This document shows, in pieces, positions 36,983-46,706 of a stretch of 64,000 nucleotides of DNA. Source of the DNA: Sinorhizobium sp. 6-70 (GTDB lineage: Bacteria > Pseudomonadota > Alphaproteobacteria > Rhizobiales > Rhizobiaceae); the NCBI RefSeq assembly GCF_030124375.1, contig NZ_JASKLS010000007.1, positions 1-64,000 of the forward strand, in the 5' to 3' direction. Made by a program: the position numbers and the translations under genes. Positions within the stretch are counted from its first letter, which is position 1. Each line of letters starts with the position of its first letter. The notes below the pieces were generated by a model. The model was not told the origin of the DNA, did no database searches, and worked only from the letters and a program-made list of their open reading frames with translations.

Positions 36983-37885
36983 ATGACTGTGATCGACCAT
37001 CATCCCGCTCGCCTGCGCCGCTCCGTGCTTAGCGTTCCGGCCGATAATGCCCGTGCCCTGGCGAAGGTGCGGCAGCTTGCCGCCGACGCCGTGATCTTCG
37101 ACCTGGAGGATGCCGTCGCTCCCGAACACAAGGGCGACGCGCGCGAAGCGCTTGTCCGGCATCTTTCAAAGAACAGGCCCGACTGTGAAGTGATCATTCG
37201 CGTCAATGCGCTGGGATCCGGCTTCGGTCAGATGGATCTCACCGCCGCACTCGCCGCCAGTCCCGACGCCATCCTTTTGCCGAAGGTCGAGAGCCCTGCA
37301 GACATACAGGCGGCTGTCGATTGGCTGGCTGAAAACGATGCGCCTGAAAACATCAGGCTCTGGGCGATGATCGAGACACCGCGCGGCCTCATCAATGTCG
37401 CTGCAACCGCCGAGACCGGCCGTACCTTCGGCGGCAGGCTCGATTGCTTCGTCATCGGCCTGAACGATCTCAGGAAGGAGACGGGCGTTCTTGGCACTCC
37501 CGGCCGCGCCTATCTGGTGCCCTGGCTGATGCAGGTCCTGCTCGCCGCGCGCGGCAGCGGGCTCGATGTCATCGATGCCGTCTTCAACGACTTCCGCGAC
37601 GCGGAGGGTTTTGAGGCCGAATGCCGCCAGGGGCGCGACATGGGCTATGACGGCAAGATGCTCATTCACCCGGCGCAGATCGGTCCGGCAAACGAGTGTT
37701 TCGGTGTCGAGCAGGCGGCGGTCGAGGAGGCACGCGCGATCATCGCGGCCTTCGACCTTCCGGAAAACGCCGGCAAGGGCGTGATCAATCTCCATGGCCG
37801 CATGATCGAGCGGCTGCATCTCGACCAAGCCCTTAAACTGGCCGCCAAGGCGGACATGATCGAAAGACGAAAGGCAAGACCTTGA
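36983..37885 (+). CDS. HpcH/HpaI aldolase/citrate lyase family protein (CitE-like)
   Basis: A 300-residue TIM-barrel protein: RRSVLSVPADNARALAKVRQ, the metal-ligand region AVIFDLEDAVAPEHKGDARE, ILLPKVESPADI, WAMIETPRGLINV, and GKMLIHPAQIGPANE. This is the CoA-ester lyase group (citrate lyase beta chain, malyl- or citramalyl-CoA lyase). No citrate lyase alpha chain is nearby, so a role in malyl- or methylmalyl-CoA turnover is likelier. It is coupled to the next gene by a TTGA overlap. Confidence 0.88.
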   Translation: MTVIDHHPARLRRSVLSVPADNARALAKVRQLAADAVIFDLEDAVAPEHKGDAREALVRHLSKNRPDCEVIIRVNALGSGFGQMDLTAALAASPDAILLPKVESPADIQAAVDWLAENDAPENIRLWAMIETPRGLINVAATAETGRTFGGRLDCFVIGLNDLRKETGVLGTPGRAYLVPWLMQVLLAARGSGLDVIDAVFNDFRDAEGFEAECRQGRDMGYDGKMLIHPAQIGPANECFGVEQAAVEEARAIIAAFDLPENAGKGVINLHGRMIERLHLDQALKLAAKADMIERRKARP

Positions 37886-38088
37886 AACTCTACCGCTTCC
37901 TCACCGGTCCCGACGACGCCTCCTTCTGTCACAAGGTGACGGCGGCTTTGAACAAGGGATGGATGCTGCATGGCCCGCCGACCTATGCCTTCAATGCCGA
38001 TACCCAGCACATGCAGTGCGGTCAGGCGGTGGTGAAAGAGGTGGCAGGCAAGGACTATCACCCGGACATGAAGCTGTCGGAGCAATAG
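37882..38088 (+). CDS. DUF1737 family protein
   Basis: A 68-residue protein starting from TTG (KLYRFLTGPDDASFCHKVTA) that overlaps the previous stop by four bases. It continues ALNKGWMLHGPPTYAFN and MQCGQAVVKEV, typical of the DUF1737 family of unknown function. The overlap suggests it works with, or is made in proportion to, the CitE-like enzyme. Confidence 0.82.
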   Translation: MKLYRFLTGPDDASFCHKVTAALNKGWMLHGPPTYAFNADTQHMQCGQAVVKEVAGKDYHPDMKLSEQ

Positions 38089-38097
38089 GGTCGAGCG

Positions 38098-38255
38098 ATT
38101 GGGTTTGCCCCTCTCCCCGCAGGCGGGGCGAGGGGACGGGAGCTTGCCGCTTGCCCTCCTCCCGTGATCGCCGCAGGCAGGTGCCGCGAGGCTCCTTCGC
38201 CCGCTTGCGCGGAGAAGGTGCCAGCAGGCGGATAAGGGGCGCTGCAGGCGAAAAG
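38098..38255. repeat. dispersed rhizobial repeat (TCTCCCCGC type)
   Basis: CCCCTCTCCCCGCAGGCGGG, then CTCCTTCGCCCGCTTGCGCG and GCAGGCGGATAAGGGGC. This GC-rich palindromic filler is shared in part with 32155-32262 and lies between two convergent genes, where it may also stop transcription. Confidence 0.5.
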
Positions 38256-38268
38256 CTCTTTCACACCT

Positions 38269-39483
38269 TCAGATCGGCTGGCCCGCAAGCAGACGCGGGT
38301 CGCCTTCCCCGGCCACCCCGGCCGCCTGGCGGATGAAGAAGTTCTTGAGTGACGGAATGCGATCGACGATGCCGAGGCCGACGTCGCGGGCGATCCTGAT
38401 CGGCGTGATGTCGTTGGAAAACAGCCGGTTCAGGACATCCGTCGTCACCCCCATCCGGAAGGTGTCGAAACGCCGCCAGGTCTGGTAACGCTCGAGGACC
38501 GCGAGCGAGCCTATGTCGAGGCCGAGGCGGTCCGCCTCGACGATCGTTTCGGCGAGCGCCGCCACGTCCTTGAAGCCGAGATTGAGCCCCTGGCCCGAGA
38601 TCGGGTGAATGCCGTGAGCGGCATCGCCCGCAAGCGCGAAGCGGGGTGCTACGAACTCCCGGGCAAGCGTCAGCCCGAGCGGGAAGGCCCTGCGGCCGCC
38701 GACAACCTTGAGGTGGCCGAGCTTGTGGCCGAAACGGCGCTCGAGCTCTTCCTCGAAGAGGAAATCGTCGCCCTTGACGAGGCGTTCGGCATCGAAGGTG
38801 CTTTCGGTCCAGACGAGTGAGGAACGGTTGTTCTTGAGCGGCAGCGTCGCAAACGGCCCAGCGGGCAGGAAATGCTCCTCGGCCGTGCCCTCGTGCGGGC
38901 GCTCGTGCTCGACCGTCGTGACAATGCCCGACTGGCCGTAATCGAACTCGACCACCTTGATGCCGGCCGCCTCGCGCAGCCTGGAGCGAACGCCATCACA
39001 GGCGACCAGGAGCCGCGCCTCCATCATTTCGCCGTCGGCAAGCGTGATCGCCACCGCATGCTCGCCGCTCGCGAAGCGCTCGACCATCGTCGACTGCCGG
39101 ATGGAAACGCCAAGGTCCTTGCAGGCGGCGCGCAGTGCACCGACCATCGCCGTGTTCGGCACCATGTGGGCGAAAGGACGCCCCTCGCCGCCGTCGCCCT
39201 CGAAGGTGAGAAAGACCGGGCGCACGGGGTCGGCCGCCTTCGAATCGGTAATCACCATCCTGAGGATCGGTTCGGCCTCGGGCGCAATCGCATCCCAGAC
39301 ACCGAGAACCTCCAGCATCCGCTCGGCGGCCGAGGCGACGGCGGACGCCCGTTCATCCTTCTTCCAGGCGCCTTCCGGCGCGCCGTCGACGACCGTGATG
39401 TCGAGATGGGGCGCCGCCTTTTTCAGCGACACGGCAAGCGACAGACCGACATAGCCGCCTCCGGCAATCAACACATCGATCAT
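38269..39483 (-). CDS. UbiH/UbiF/VisC-family FAD-dependent hydroxylase
   Basis: A 404-residue flavin monooxygenase of ubiquinone synthesis. FAD motifs are GGGYVGLSLAVSLKKAAP at the N-terminus, a middle CDGVRSRLRE and GDAAHGIHPISGQGLNLGFK. The ATG at 39483 begins MIDVLIAGGGYVG. The open frame continues 300 codons upstream only because of codon bias opposite tesB. Which ring position it hydroxylates cannot be told. Confidence 0.92.
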   Translation of the reverse strand: MIDVLIAGGGYVGLSLAVSLKKAAPHLDITVVDGAPEGAWKKDERASAVASAAERMLEVLGVWDAIAPEAEPILRMVITDSKAADPVRPVFLTFEGDGGEGRPFAHMVPNTAMVGALRAACKDLGVSIRQSTMVERFASGEHAVAITLADGEMMEARLLVACDGVRSRLREAAGIKVVEFDYGQSGIVTTVEHERPHEGTAEEHFLPAGPFATLPLKNNRSSLVWTESTFDAERLVKGDDFLFEEELERRFGHKLGHLKVVGGRRAFPLGLTLAREFVAPRFALAGDAAHGIHPISGQGLNLGFKDVAALAETIVEADRLGLDIGSLAVLERYQTWRRFDTFRMGVTTDVLNRLFSNDITPIRIARDVGLGIVDRIPSLKNFFIRQAAGVAGEGDPRLLAGQPI

Positions 39484-39597
39484 CCGCTTCTCCCGTCGCA
39501 CTCGAGCCCATCCTGCTTGAGCCCCATTCCACTTGAGCATTGTCCCATGGCTATATAGATCAATGCCATCGCTGTTCCTACACCGGAGACTGCCGAA

Positions 39598-40482
39598 ATG
39601 TCGCGCCCCGCCGAAACCGCCACGCCCATGGATGCGCTCCTTGCGATACTCGACCTCGAAAAGCTGGAGGAGAACCTGTTTCGCGGCTTGAGCCCCCAGG
39701 TCGGCTGGCAACGGGTCTTCGGCGGACAGGTGATCGGCCAGGCGCTGGTGGCGGCGCAGCGCACCGTCGACGAGGGCCGCTATGTGCACTCGCTGCACGC
39801 CTATTTCATGCGGCCGGGCGATCCGTCGGTGCCGATCATCTACGAGGTCGATCGTATCCGCGACGGTTCGAGCTTTGCCACCCGGCGGGTCGTGGCAATC
39901 CAGCACGGCAAGGCCATCTTCTCCATGTCGGCTTCCTTCCAATATGACGAGGACGGTTTCGAGCATCAGTTCGAGATGCCGAAGGTGGCGATGCCCGAAA
40001 CATTGCCCGGTGAGCAGGAACTCAAGGAAAAGTTCCTCGTCCATGCGCCCGAGGCAATCCGCAGGTACTGGGAACGTCCGCGCCCGATCGAGATCCGCCC
40101 GGTCGCGCTTGAGCACTATTTCTCGCGCGACAAGCTGCAGCCGACGCAGGATGTGTGGGTGAAGGTCGTCGGCACAGTGCCGGACGAGCGCCATCTGCAG
40201 GCAGCCGTGCTCGCTTATCTCTCGGACATGACCCTGCTCGATACCTCCCTCTACGCCCACGGCACCTCGGTCTTCGACCGCAACCTGCAGGTCGCCAGCC
40301 TCGATCACGCCATGTGGTTCCACCGCCCCTCGAAGATGGACGGCTGGCTGCTTTACACCCAGGACAGCCCGAGTGCGCATGGTGCCCGCGGCATGACCCG
40401 CGGCAGCCTGTTCGACCGCTCAGGGGTGCTGATTGCCTCCGTGGCGCAGGAAGGATTGATCCGCAAAAAGGCAACTGAATAA
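39598..40482 (+). CDS. tesB: acyl-CoA thioesterase II
   Basis: A 294-residue double hot-dog thioesterase: FRGLSPQVGWQRVFGGQVIG, HSLHAYFMRPGDPSVPIIYE, DGSSFATRRVVAIQHGKAIF, and C-terminally DHAMWFHRPSKMDGWLLY and ARGMTRGSLFDRSGVLIAS. It releases CoA from medium- and long-chain acyl-CoAs. It is divergent from the UbiH-like gene and ends before a strong terminator. Confidence 0.95.
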   Translation: MSRPAETATPMDALLAILDLEKLEENLFRGLSPQVGWQRVFGGQVIGQALVAAQRTVDEGRYVHSLHAYFMRPGDPSVPIIYEVDRIRDGSSFATRRVVAIQHGKAIFSMSASFQYDEDGFEHQFEMPKVAMPETLPGEQELKEKFLVHAPEAIRRYWERPRPIEIRPVALEHYFSRDKLQPTQDVWVKVVGTVPDERHLQAAVLAYLSDMTLLDTSLYAHGTSVFDRNLQVASLDHAMWFHRPSKMDGWLLYTQDSPSAHGARGMTRGSLFDRSGVLIASVAQEGLIRKKATE

Positions 40483-40542
40483 CAATTGGGCAACTTTTAT
40501 TTTCTGCACATTTTTTAGGCTGAAGTTCTGGTGATTTTTTAG

Positions 40543-40580
40543 CATTCCGTGGAACAATCTCCACGGAATGTATTTTTTTT
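40543..40580 (+). terminator. intrinsic terminator after tesB
   Basis: An 11-bp perfect stem (CATTCCGTGGA/TCCACGGAATG), 6-base loop and then TATTTTTTTT. It also isolates the glnK promoter from tesB transcription. Confidence 0.92.
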
Positions 40581-40615
40581 GGTTTCTTTCAAAGACTTAA
40601 GCCATTCCATCGAAT

Positions 40616-40632
40616 CTGGCACGCCCCTTGAA
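40616..40632 (+). promoter_or_regulatory. sigma-54 (RpoN) promoter of glnK-amtB
   Basis: CTGGCACGCCCCTTGAA has the -24 GG and a near -12 element with the correct spacing (consensus TGGCACG-N4-TTGCW, one mismatch at the end). It lies about 90 bp upstream of glnK, an NtrC/RpoN target in rhizobia. Confidence 0.8.
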
Positions 40633-40720
40633 TGTGTCTTTTCGGTTGCCCGGCGCTTCACGCGCTTAAGCAGCAAGGAGAGACGGCCTCCGGCGGAGGC
40701 GGAAAAGGATGGGAAACCAG

Positions 40721-41059
40721 ATGAAAATTGTGATGGCCATTATCAAGCCGTTCAAGCTCGATGAGGTTCGTGAAGCCCTCACTCAAGTTGGCATCCAGGG
40801 GCTGACCGTAACCGAAGTGAAAGGCTACGGCCGCCAGAAGGGGCACACCGAAATTTACCGCGGCACCGAATACGCCGTGAGCTTCCTGCCGAAGCTCAAG
40901 GTGGAAATCGCCGTGCCGTCGGAGATCGTCGACAAGGCCGTCGACGCGATCGCCTCTGCCGCCAAGACCGGCCAGATCGGCGACGGCAAAATCTTTGTCT
41001 ATGCGATCGACCACGCCATGCGCATCCGCACCGGCGAAACCGATTCAGAAGCGTTGTAA
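40721..41059 (+). CDS. glnK: PII signal-transduction protein
   Basis: A 112-residue nitrogen sensor that binds ATP, ADP and 2-oxoglutarate and regulates AmtB. With this ATG (MKIVMAIIKPFKLDEVREAL), the T-loop tyrosine falls exactly at residue 51 (TEIYRGTEYAVSF), the uridylylation site. An ATG 12 bases upstream would shift that numbering. The C-loop reads GDGKIFVYAIDHAMRIRTGE. It is followed by amtB, the normal pair under sigma-54 control. Confidence 0.96.
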   Translation: MKIVMAIIKPFKLDEVREALTQVGIQGLTVTEVKGYGRQKGHTEIYRGTEYAVSFLPKLKVEIAVPSEIVDKAVDAIASAAKTGQIGDGKIFVYAIDHAMRIRTGETDSEAL

Positions 41060-41087
41060 ACCACGCCGTTCAGGGAGCATTTCTCAC

Positions 41088-42515
41088 ATGTCATCGTTCA
41101 AACTTTCCACTCCTCTCGGACGCCTGGGCGCAACCGCTGCCGCCCTGCTTGCGCCGGTCGTCGCCTTCGCCCAGGAGGCGGCCCCTGCCGCCGCTGAGGC
41201 CGTTGCGGCAACCCCTGTTCCGGACAAGGGCGACACCACCTGGATGCTGCTGTCGACCATTCTCGTGCTGCTGATGACCGTTCCGGGCCTGGCGCTCTTC
41301 TACGGCGGACTCGTGCGCGCCAAGAACATGCTCTCGGTGCTGATGCAGGTCCTGATGATCACCGCCGTCGTCATGATCATCTGGGTGACCTACGGCTATT
41401 CGCTGGCCTTCACCGATGGCGGCTCGCTCAACTCCTTCGTCGGCGGCTTCTCGAAGATCTTCCTTGCCGGCGTCGACACGACGACGCTCGCGGAAAGCTT
41501 CTCGAAGGGCGTGTTCATTCCCGAATACGTCTTCGTGGTGTTCCAGATGACATTCGCCTGCATCACGCCGGCGCTGATCGTCGGCGCTTTCGCTGAGCGC
41601 ATCCGCTTCTCGGCCGTCATTCTGTTCGTCGTCCTCTGGGTCACCTTCGTCTACTTCCCGATCGCCCACATGGTCTGGTTCTGGGGTGGTCCGAGCGCCT
41701 ATACGGCCCCGACCGGCCTGATCTTCTCCTTCGGCGCCATCGACTTTGCCGGCGGCACCGTTGTCCACATCAATGCCGGCATCGCGGGCCTCGTCGGCGC
41801 AATCCTTCTTGGCAAGCGCACGGGCTACAGGAAGGAGATCATGGCGCCACATTCGATGACGCTCACCATGGTCGGCGCCTCGCTGCTGTGGGTCGGCTGG
41901 TTCGGCTTCAACGCCGGCTCCAACCTGGAAGCCAACGCCTATGCGGCGCTTGCCATGATCAACACCTTCCTCGCAACGGCGGCCGCAATCATCTCCTGGG
42001 CCGTTGTTGAAACGCTCGTCCGCGGCAAGGCCTCCATGCTGGGTGGCGCATCGGGTGCCGTTGCCGGCCTCGTCGCCGTCACGCCGGCTGCCGGTTTCGC
42101 CGGCCCGATGGGCGCGATTGTGCTCGGCCTCGTCGTCTCGCCGGTCTGCTACTTCTTCGTCGACGTGGTGAAGAACAAGTTCAACTATGACGACAGCCTC
42201 GACGTGTTCGGCATCCACGGCGTCGGCGGCATCCTCGGCGCGATCGCAACCGGCGTCCTCGTCAACCCGGCGCTCGGCGGCGCAGGCATCGTCGACTATT
42301 CGACTGCCGACTTCGCCGCTGGCTATGCCGGCACGGCAACGCAGGTCTGGGCGCAGCTCAAGGGCGTGCTCGTCACCGTCCTCTGGTCCGGCATCGGTTC
42401 GGCCATCCTCTACAAGGTGGTCGACGCGATCGTCGGTCTGCGCGTCTCGGTCGAAGCGGAGCGTGAGGGTCTCGACCTCTCCTCGCACGGCGAAGCCGCC
42501 TACCACGCAAGCTAA
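41088..42515 (+). CDS. amtB: ammonium transporter
   Basis: A 475-residue inner-membrane channel. A signal peptide (ATAAALLAPVVAFAQ) precedes 11 membrane segments. Marks are TTWMLLSTILVLLMTVPGLA, FYGGLVRAKN, AHMVWFWGG, DFAGGTVVHINAGIAGLVGA (pore His) and VFGIHGVGGILGAIATG (second pore His). GlnK blocks it after ammonium upshift. Transcribed with glnK. Confidence 0.97.
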   Translation: MSSFKLSTPLGRLGATAAALLAPVVAFAQEAAPAAAEAVAATPVPDKGDTTWMLLSTILVLLMTVPGLALFYGGLVRAKNMLSVLMQVLMITAVVMIIWVTYGYSLAFTDGGSLNSFVGGFSKIFLAGVDTTTLAESFSKGVFIPEYVFVVFQMTFACITPALIVGAFAERIRFSAVILFVVLWVTFVYFPIAHMVWFWGGPSAYTAPTGLIFSFGAIDFAGGTVVHINAGIAGLVGAILLGKRTGYRKEIMAPHSMTLTMVGASLLWVGWFGFNAGSNLEANAYAALAMINTFLATAAAIISWAVVETLVRGKASMLGGASGAVAGLVAVTPAAGFAGPMGAIVLGLVVSPVCYFFVDVVKNKFNYDDSLDVFGIHGVGGILGAIATGVLVNPALGGAGIVDYSTADFAAGYAGTATQVWAQLKGVLVTVLWSGIGSAILYKVVDAIVGLRVSVEAEREGLDLSSHGEAAYHAS

Positions 42516-42590
42516 GCAATCGCGGCGTCGGGAAACGCGGCGCCGCCTAAAGTCCCGTCGCGGTCCGTCTGGTTATTGCGGACCGCCTCT

Positions 42591-42622
42591 GGCCCGGATC
42601 CTCAAAGATCCGGGCCTTTTTT
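42591..42622 (+). terminator. intrinsic terminator after amtB
   Basis: A 10-bp perfect stem GGCCCGGATC/GATCCGGGCC with loop CTCAAA and six T residues. Confidence 0.92.
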
Positions 42623-42728
42623 GTCCAAAGACACCGGTCGTCCCAACGCTTTGAACTTGCGCAATGCCGGACGGAACGCCGTTACCCACTCTTCCTGGAA
42701 CCGCTCTATTTCGCCGGCACACGCTCAT

Positions 42729-42747
42729 GGTTAATGTCGCATTAACC
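42729..42747. promoter_or_regulatory. CtrA-type binding site upstream of ftsK
   Basis: GGTTAATGTCGCATTAACC is a perfect palindrome around TTAA-N7-TTAA, the spacing preferred by the cell-cycle regulator CtrA. It lies about 170 bp before the ftsK start. Confidence 0.6.
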
Positions 42748-42917
42748 CTACTCCGCGTAGGTTGATTCCATGGCACGCAATGTGCCCGAAGCGTCCCGCT
42801 CGCACGCACACTCTTCGAACGTGGGCGAGATGCTCCGGAATCAAGCTACTGGAACGTCCCCATGGTCTACCCATGAACGCGCGACGCTCCGAAGGATCGA
42901 CACGGGCAACAGGCAAC

Positions 42918-45578
42918 ATGAGCAGAAGCAATCCCGCAACGCTTGACAGCCGTTCCAACCGGTTCGTGCTGGCCACCTTCGTTTGGCGCCAGATCACCTC
43001 GCTGGCAGGCTTTGCCCTGTTCGGCGCGTTGGCGCTTGCCGTCGCCGCGCTGTCGACTTGGAACGTGTCCGATCCGAGCTTCTCCTACGCAACCTCGAAC
43101 GAGCCGACCAACGTGCTCGGCCACGCCGGCGCTGCCTTCGCCGACATCTTCATGCAGTTCTTCGGGCTGGCGAGCGTCGTAGCATTGCTTCCCGCCGTCG
43201 CCTGGGCGCTTGTCCTCATCGGCGGCAAGCCGTTCGACAAGGCGTTCAAACGCCTCGGCTTCTGGTTCGTCGGCTCCGCACTCGCGGGCGCGGCGCTGAG
43301 CTGTGTTCCGGCGCCGATTACCTGGCCGCTTCCGAACGGTCTCGGCGGTGTTTTCGGCGACATGATCCTGCGCTTCCCTGCCCTTTTCACCGGGGCTTTC
43401 CCGACCGGCACCTTCGCGACCGTTCTCGCCTGCCTTTTCGCTGTCCCGGCTGCCTGGTGCCTGATCTATAGCGCCGGCCTCATCGGCGTCAGCGAGGAGC
43501 AGGAAGAAGAGCCGGCGACAGAGGTCGCGCCGAGCAAGGCCCGCACCATCGGTGAGGAACTTGAGGACGAGGACGCCGAAGGCCCCTTTACGCTGTTCAT
43601 GGGCTCGCTTGCCCACATGCGCTTCACGCTGGAGGCCCGCCTGCGCCGCGCCTTCGGGATGAGCGGCACGCGAAGCACCAAACGCCGGTATGACGAACCC
43701 TATGACTTCAATAATGACGAGTTCGGCACGTTGAACGAACCCGTGCGGCCGAAGCCGCTGGCCGATCGTGTCGAGCCTTCCCTCGACCGCGCCGAACGCC
43801 GCGTCGTCGCGCCGCCGCCGATCATGGCCGGCGACGACGACGATCCGCCCTTCGATCTCGACGAGCCGCGCCGCCCGGCGGGCATCCTGCCGGACGACGA
43901 CGAAGATGATATTGCCGGCGATTGGGCACCAAGAGCCGCTCCGCCGAAGGCGGGGCTCGCCAAGTCCGGATCGCGCGTCGCGTCGCCGGCGCCGCGCCCC
44001 AAATCGGGCCAGCGCGTCGAACGCGAGGCGCAGCGCTCGTTTGTCGAGGACGACGGCGACTTCACGCTGCCGCCGATGCACTTCCTCGCCGAGCCGAAGA
44101 ACATTGCCCGCGATCCCTCGCTTTCGTCCGATGCGCTCGAACAGAACGCCCGCATGCTCGAAGGCGTGCTCGAGGACTTCGGTGTCAAGGGCGAGATCAT
44201 CCATGTCCGCCCCGGCCCCGTGGTCACGCTTTACGAACTGGAGCCGGCGCCGGGCATCAAATCCTCCCGCGTCATCGGCCTTGCCGACGACATCGCCCGT
44301 TCGATGAGCGCGATCGCTGCCCGCGTCGCGGTCGTGCCAGGCCGCAACGCCATCGGCATCGAACTGCCGAACCAGCGGCGTGAGACGGTCTATCTGCGCG
44401 AACTGATCGGCTCGCGCGACTTCGAGACGACCAAGACGAGGCTCGCCATGGCGCTCGGCAAGACGATCGGCGGCGAGCCGGTCATCGCCGATCTCGCCAA
44501 GATGCCGCATCTGCTCGTCGCCGGGACCACCGGTTCGGGCAAGTCGGTGGCGATCAACACCATGATCCTGTCGCTGCTCTATCGGCTCAGGCCCGACCAG
44601 TGCCGCCTCATCATGATCGACCCGAAGATGCTGGAACTCTCCGTCTATGACGGCATCCCGCACCTGCTCTCGCCGGTCGTGACCGACCCGAAGAAAGCCG
44701 TCGTCGCGCTGAAATGGACCGTGCGCGAGATGGAAGAGCGCTACAAGAAGATGTCGAAGATCGGTGTGCGCAACATCGACGGCTTCAACACCCGCGTCGA
44801 GCAGGCGCTGGCCAAGGGCGAAGCGATCACCCGTACGGTTCAGACCGGGTTCGACCGCCAGACGGGCGAAGCGATGTACGAGACGGAGGAATTCGACCTC
44901 ACGCCGCTGCCCTATATCGTCGTAATCATCGACGAGATGGCGGACCTGATGATGGTCGCCGGCAAGGACATCGAAGGCGCCGTCCAGCGCCTCGCCCAGA
45001 TGGCGCGTGCGGCCGGCATCCACGTCATCATGGCGACCCAGCGTCCGTCGGTCGACGTCATCACCGGCACGATCAAGGCCAACTTCCCGACGCGCATTTC
45101 CTTCCAGGTGACCTCGAAGATCGACAGCCGTACGATCCTCGGCGAGCAGGGCGCCGAACAACTGCTCGGCATGGGCGACATGCTCTACATGGCTGGCGGC
45201 GGGCGCATCCAGCGCGTGCACGGCCCCTTCGTTTCCGACACGGAAGTGGAGGAGGTGGTCGCTTATCTGAAGACCCAGGGCGTGCCGCAATATCTCGATG
45301 CGATCACCGAGGACGATGGCGAAGACGAGGACGGCGACGGACCGGCCGGCACCTCCAACCTCGCCGATTCCGACGATCCCTACGACCAGGCGGTGGCGAT
45401 CGTGCTGCGCGACGGCAAGGCGTCGACCTCCTACGTGCAACGACGCCTCGGTATCGGCTATAATCGTGCCGCCTCGCTCATCGAACGGATGGAACAGGAA
45501 GGCATCATCGGACCGGCGAACCATGCCGGCAAGCGCGAGATCCTGGTGCCGACCGAGGCGGAAATCACCGGCCGGTAA
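42918..45578 (+). CDS. ftsK: DNA translocase FtsK
   Basis: An 886-residue septal DNA pump that clears and resolves chromosome termini. The N-terminal ~180 residues carry four or five membrane segments ([40 protein letters not shown]). A long acidic/proline linker follows, then the RecA-like motor with Walker A GTTGSGKS at about 535 and Walker [18 protein letters not shown], and a C-terminal winged-helix gamma domain ([20 protein letters not shown]). The ATG at 42918 ([16 protein letters not shown]) matches the rhizobial start. lolA follows. Confidence 0.96.
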   Translation: MSRSNPATLDSRSNRFVLATFVWRQITSLAGFALFGALALAVAALSTWNVSDPSFSYATSNEPTNVLGHAGAAFADIFMQFFGLASVVALLPAVAWALVLIGGKPFDKAFKRLGFWFVGSALAGAALSCVPAPITWPLPNGLGGVFGDMILRFPALFTGAFPTGTFATVLACLFAVPAAWCLIYSAGLIGVSEEQEEEPATEVAPSKARTIGEELEDEDAEGPFTLFMGSLAHMRFTLEARLRRAFGMSGTRSTKRRYDEPYDFNNDEFGTLNEPVRPKPLADRVEPSLDRAERRVVAPPPIMAGDDDDPPFDLDEPRRPAGILPDDDEDDIAGDWAPRAAPPKAGLAKSGSRVASPAPRPKSGQRVEREAQRSFVEDDGDFTLPPMHFLAEPKNIARDPSLSSDALEQNARMLEGVLEDFGVKGEIIHVRPGPVVTLYELEPAPGIKSSRVIGLADDIARSMSAIAARVAVVPGRNAIGIELPNQRRETVYLRELIGSRDFETTKTRLAMALGKTIGGEPVIADLAKMPHLLVAGTTGSGKSVAINTMILSLLYRLRPDQCRLIMIDPKMLELSVYDGIPHLLSPVVTDPKKAVVALKWTVREMEERYKKMSKIGVRNIDGFNTRVEQALAKGEAITRTVQTGFDRQTGEAMYETEEFDLTPLPYIVVIIDEMADLMMVAGKDIEGAVQRLAQMARAAGIHVIMATQRPSVDVITGTIKANFPTRISFQVTSKIDSRTILGEQGAEQLLGMGDMLYMAGGGRIQRVHGPFVSDTEVEEVVAYLKTQGVPQYLDAITEDDGEDEDGDGPAGTSNLADSDDPYDQAVAIVLRDGKASTSYVQRRLGIGYNRAASLIERMEQEGIIGPANHAGKREILVPTEAEITGR

Positions 45579-45713
45579 TCCGGCCCTCATCGCCGGCCGC
45601 CGTGACGGGCAGCCGGTAACGGTCATTTGAAACGACGCCCCCTGCGGCACCGGGCTGCGCCTTGAAGGCGCCCCACTTGCTCTTCAAATGATCCTGAAAT
45701 GAAGGAGACTGCG

Positions 45714-46376
45714 ATGACAGAGACAAAAACCGGCCAGGGCAGCGATCGGGCAATCTCGCGGCGCGTTTTCGTTTGCGGCCTGGCGGCTTTCGCGGGCATG
45801 GCCGGAACGACGCTCGATGCGCGGCACGCCTCCGCACAGGCCTCTGGCGTCGCCCAGAGGATCGCCGATCATTTTTCGTCGGTGAAGACGATGGCGGGCG
45901 AGTTCGTGCAGTTCGGGCCACGCGGCGAGCAGACAGGCGGCAAGTTCTACATCCGCCGCCCCGGACGCATCCGCTTCAATTACGAAGCCCCCTCGCCGAT
46001 GCGGGTGATCGCCGACGGCAAGTCGGTCGTCATCGGCAACATGAAGCTGAAGACCTGGGATATCTACCCGCTTTCGAAGACGCCGCTCAATCTGCTGCTG
46101 AGCGAGAGGATCGACCTGACCGGCCGGATGGTGCGCGCCGTGCGGGAAGAGTCCGACCTCATCACCATCGTGCTTGGAGACCGCTCGATCTTCGGCGATT
46201 CGACCATCACGATGATGTTCGACCCGAAGACCTACGATCTCAGGCAATGGACGATCACCGATCCCCAGAAGAAGGATACCTCGGTGATGATCTTCAACGT
46301 CCGCACCGGAATGGATCTGGACGACAAGGTTTTCCGCATCCCCTACGACGAAGTGCGCAACAAGCGAGGCGGCTGA
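45714..46376 (+). CDS. lolA: outer-membrane lipoprotein carrier protein LolA-like
   Basis: A 220-residue periplasmic protein. The N-terminus carries two adjacent arginines before a hydrophobic core (AISRRVFVCGLAAFAGMAG), so export may use Tat or Sec. The LolA fold shows in ADHFSSVKTMAGEFVQFGPR, GGKFYIRRPGRIRFNYEAPS and LSKTPLNLLLSERIDL. AAGGAGACTGCG places the start at 45714 rather than 15 bases upstream. It often follows ftsK in alphaproteobacteria. Confidence 0.9.
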   Translation: MTETKTGQGSDRAISRRVFVCGLAAFAGMAGTTLDARHASAQASGVAQRIADHFSSVKTMAGEFVQFGPRGEQTGGKFYIRRPGRIRFNYEAPSPMRVIADGKSVVIGNMKLKTWDIYPLSKTPLNLLLSERIDLTGRMVRAVREESDLITIVLGDRSIFGDSTITMMFDPKTYDLRQWTITDPQKKDTSVMIFNVRTGMDLDDKVFRIPYDEVRNKRGG

Positions 46377-46593
46377 AGCGCGACGCCGCGGTCATCTCCG
46401 GTAGACGGAGCCGACCCAAGGCATAGGTCGCGGCTATTCAGTGCTTTACCGCAAATCATCCGCAACTGAACAAGCAGGCGGCAGTGTGGTCGCTGGGGCT
46501 GTTTCTTGCCTTGTCGATTGGCGCGCGACGCCTTAAAAACGCGGCCTGACCGCCGGGAGCATCCCTGCTCGATTGCCGGCGCACTCATCCTTT

Positions 46594-46695
46594 CTACAGC
46601 GCCGCGCGTCTTATCAGACGCGCAAAGGACGCTGTAGCACTTTGAATTAACGCATGTTTCCTTAAATCGGCAACGATCTAAGGAAACATGCAGTA
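46594..46695. repeat. RIME-like palindromic repeat, type 1 (shortened second arm)
   Basis: CTACAGCGCCGCGCGTCTTA to CGCTGTAGCAC, then a second hairpin GCATGTTTCCTTAAATC...CTAAGGAAACATGC with fully matching arms. It lies between lolA and xthA. Confidence 0.88.
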
Positions 46696-46706
46696 GGGAA
46701 CGCGGA

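Larger units (their letters stand above)
42516..42917. other. intergenic region between amtB and ftsK
   Basis: It contains a terminator (annotated), a smaller hairpin (CGGTCCG...CGGACCG near 42560-42584), a CtrA-type palindrome and a GATTC (GANTC) site at 42764-42768. An in-frame ATG at 42762 would lengthen FtsK by 52 residues that look non-coding, and a separate 58-codon frame from 42770 has no support beyond its start. Confidence 0.6.

Noticed and set aside
39484..40380. 300-codon N-terminal extension of the UbiH-like gene
   Set aside because: It lies opposite tesB, has no family similarity, and the FAD-binding N-terminus begins at the ATG at 39483.
42770..42946. 58-codon frame starting [16 protein letters not shown] before ftsK
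   Set aside because: No clear ribosome binding site, composition unlike its neighbours, and it overlaps the ftsK start; probably chance.
42867..45650. A 927-codon open frame opposite ftsK
   Set aside because: High GC and strong third-position bias leave the opposite strand open. The ftsK product has full domain structure, and the opposite frame has no recognisable motif or ribosome binding site.
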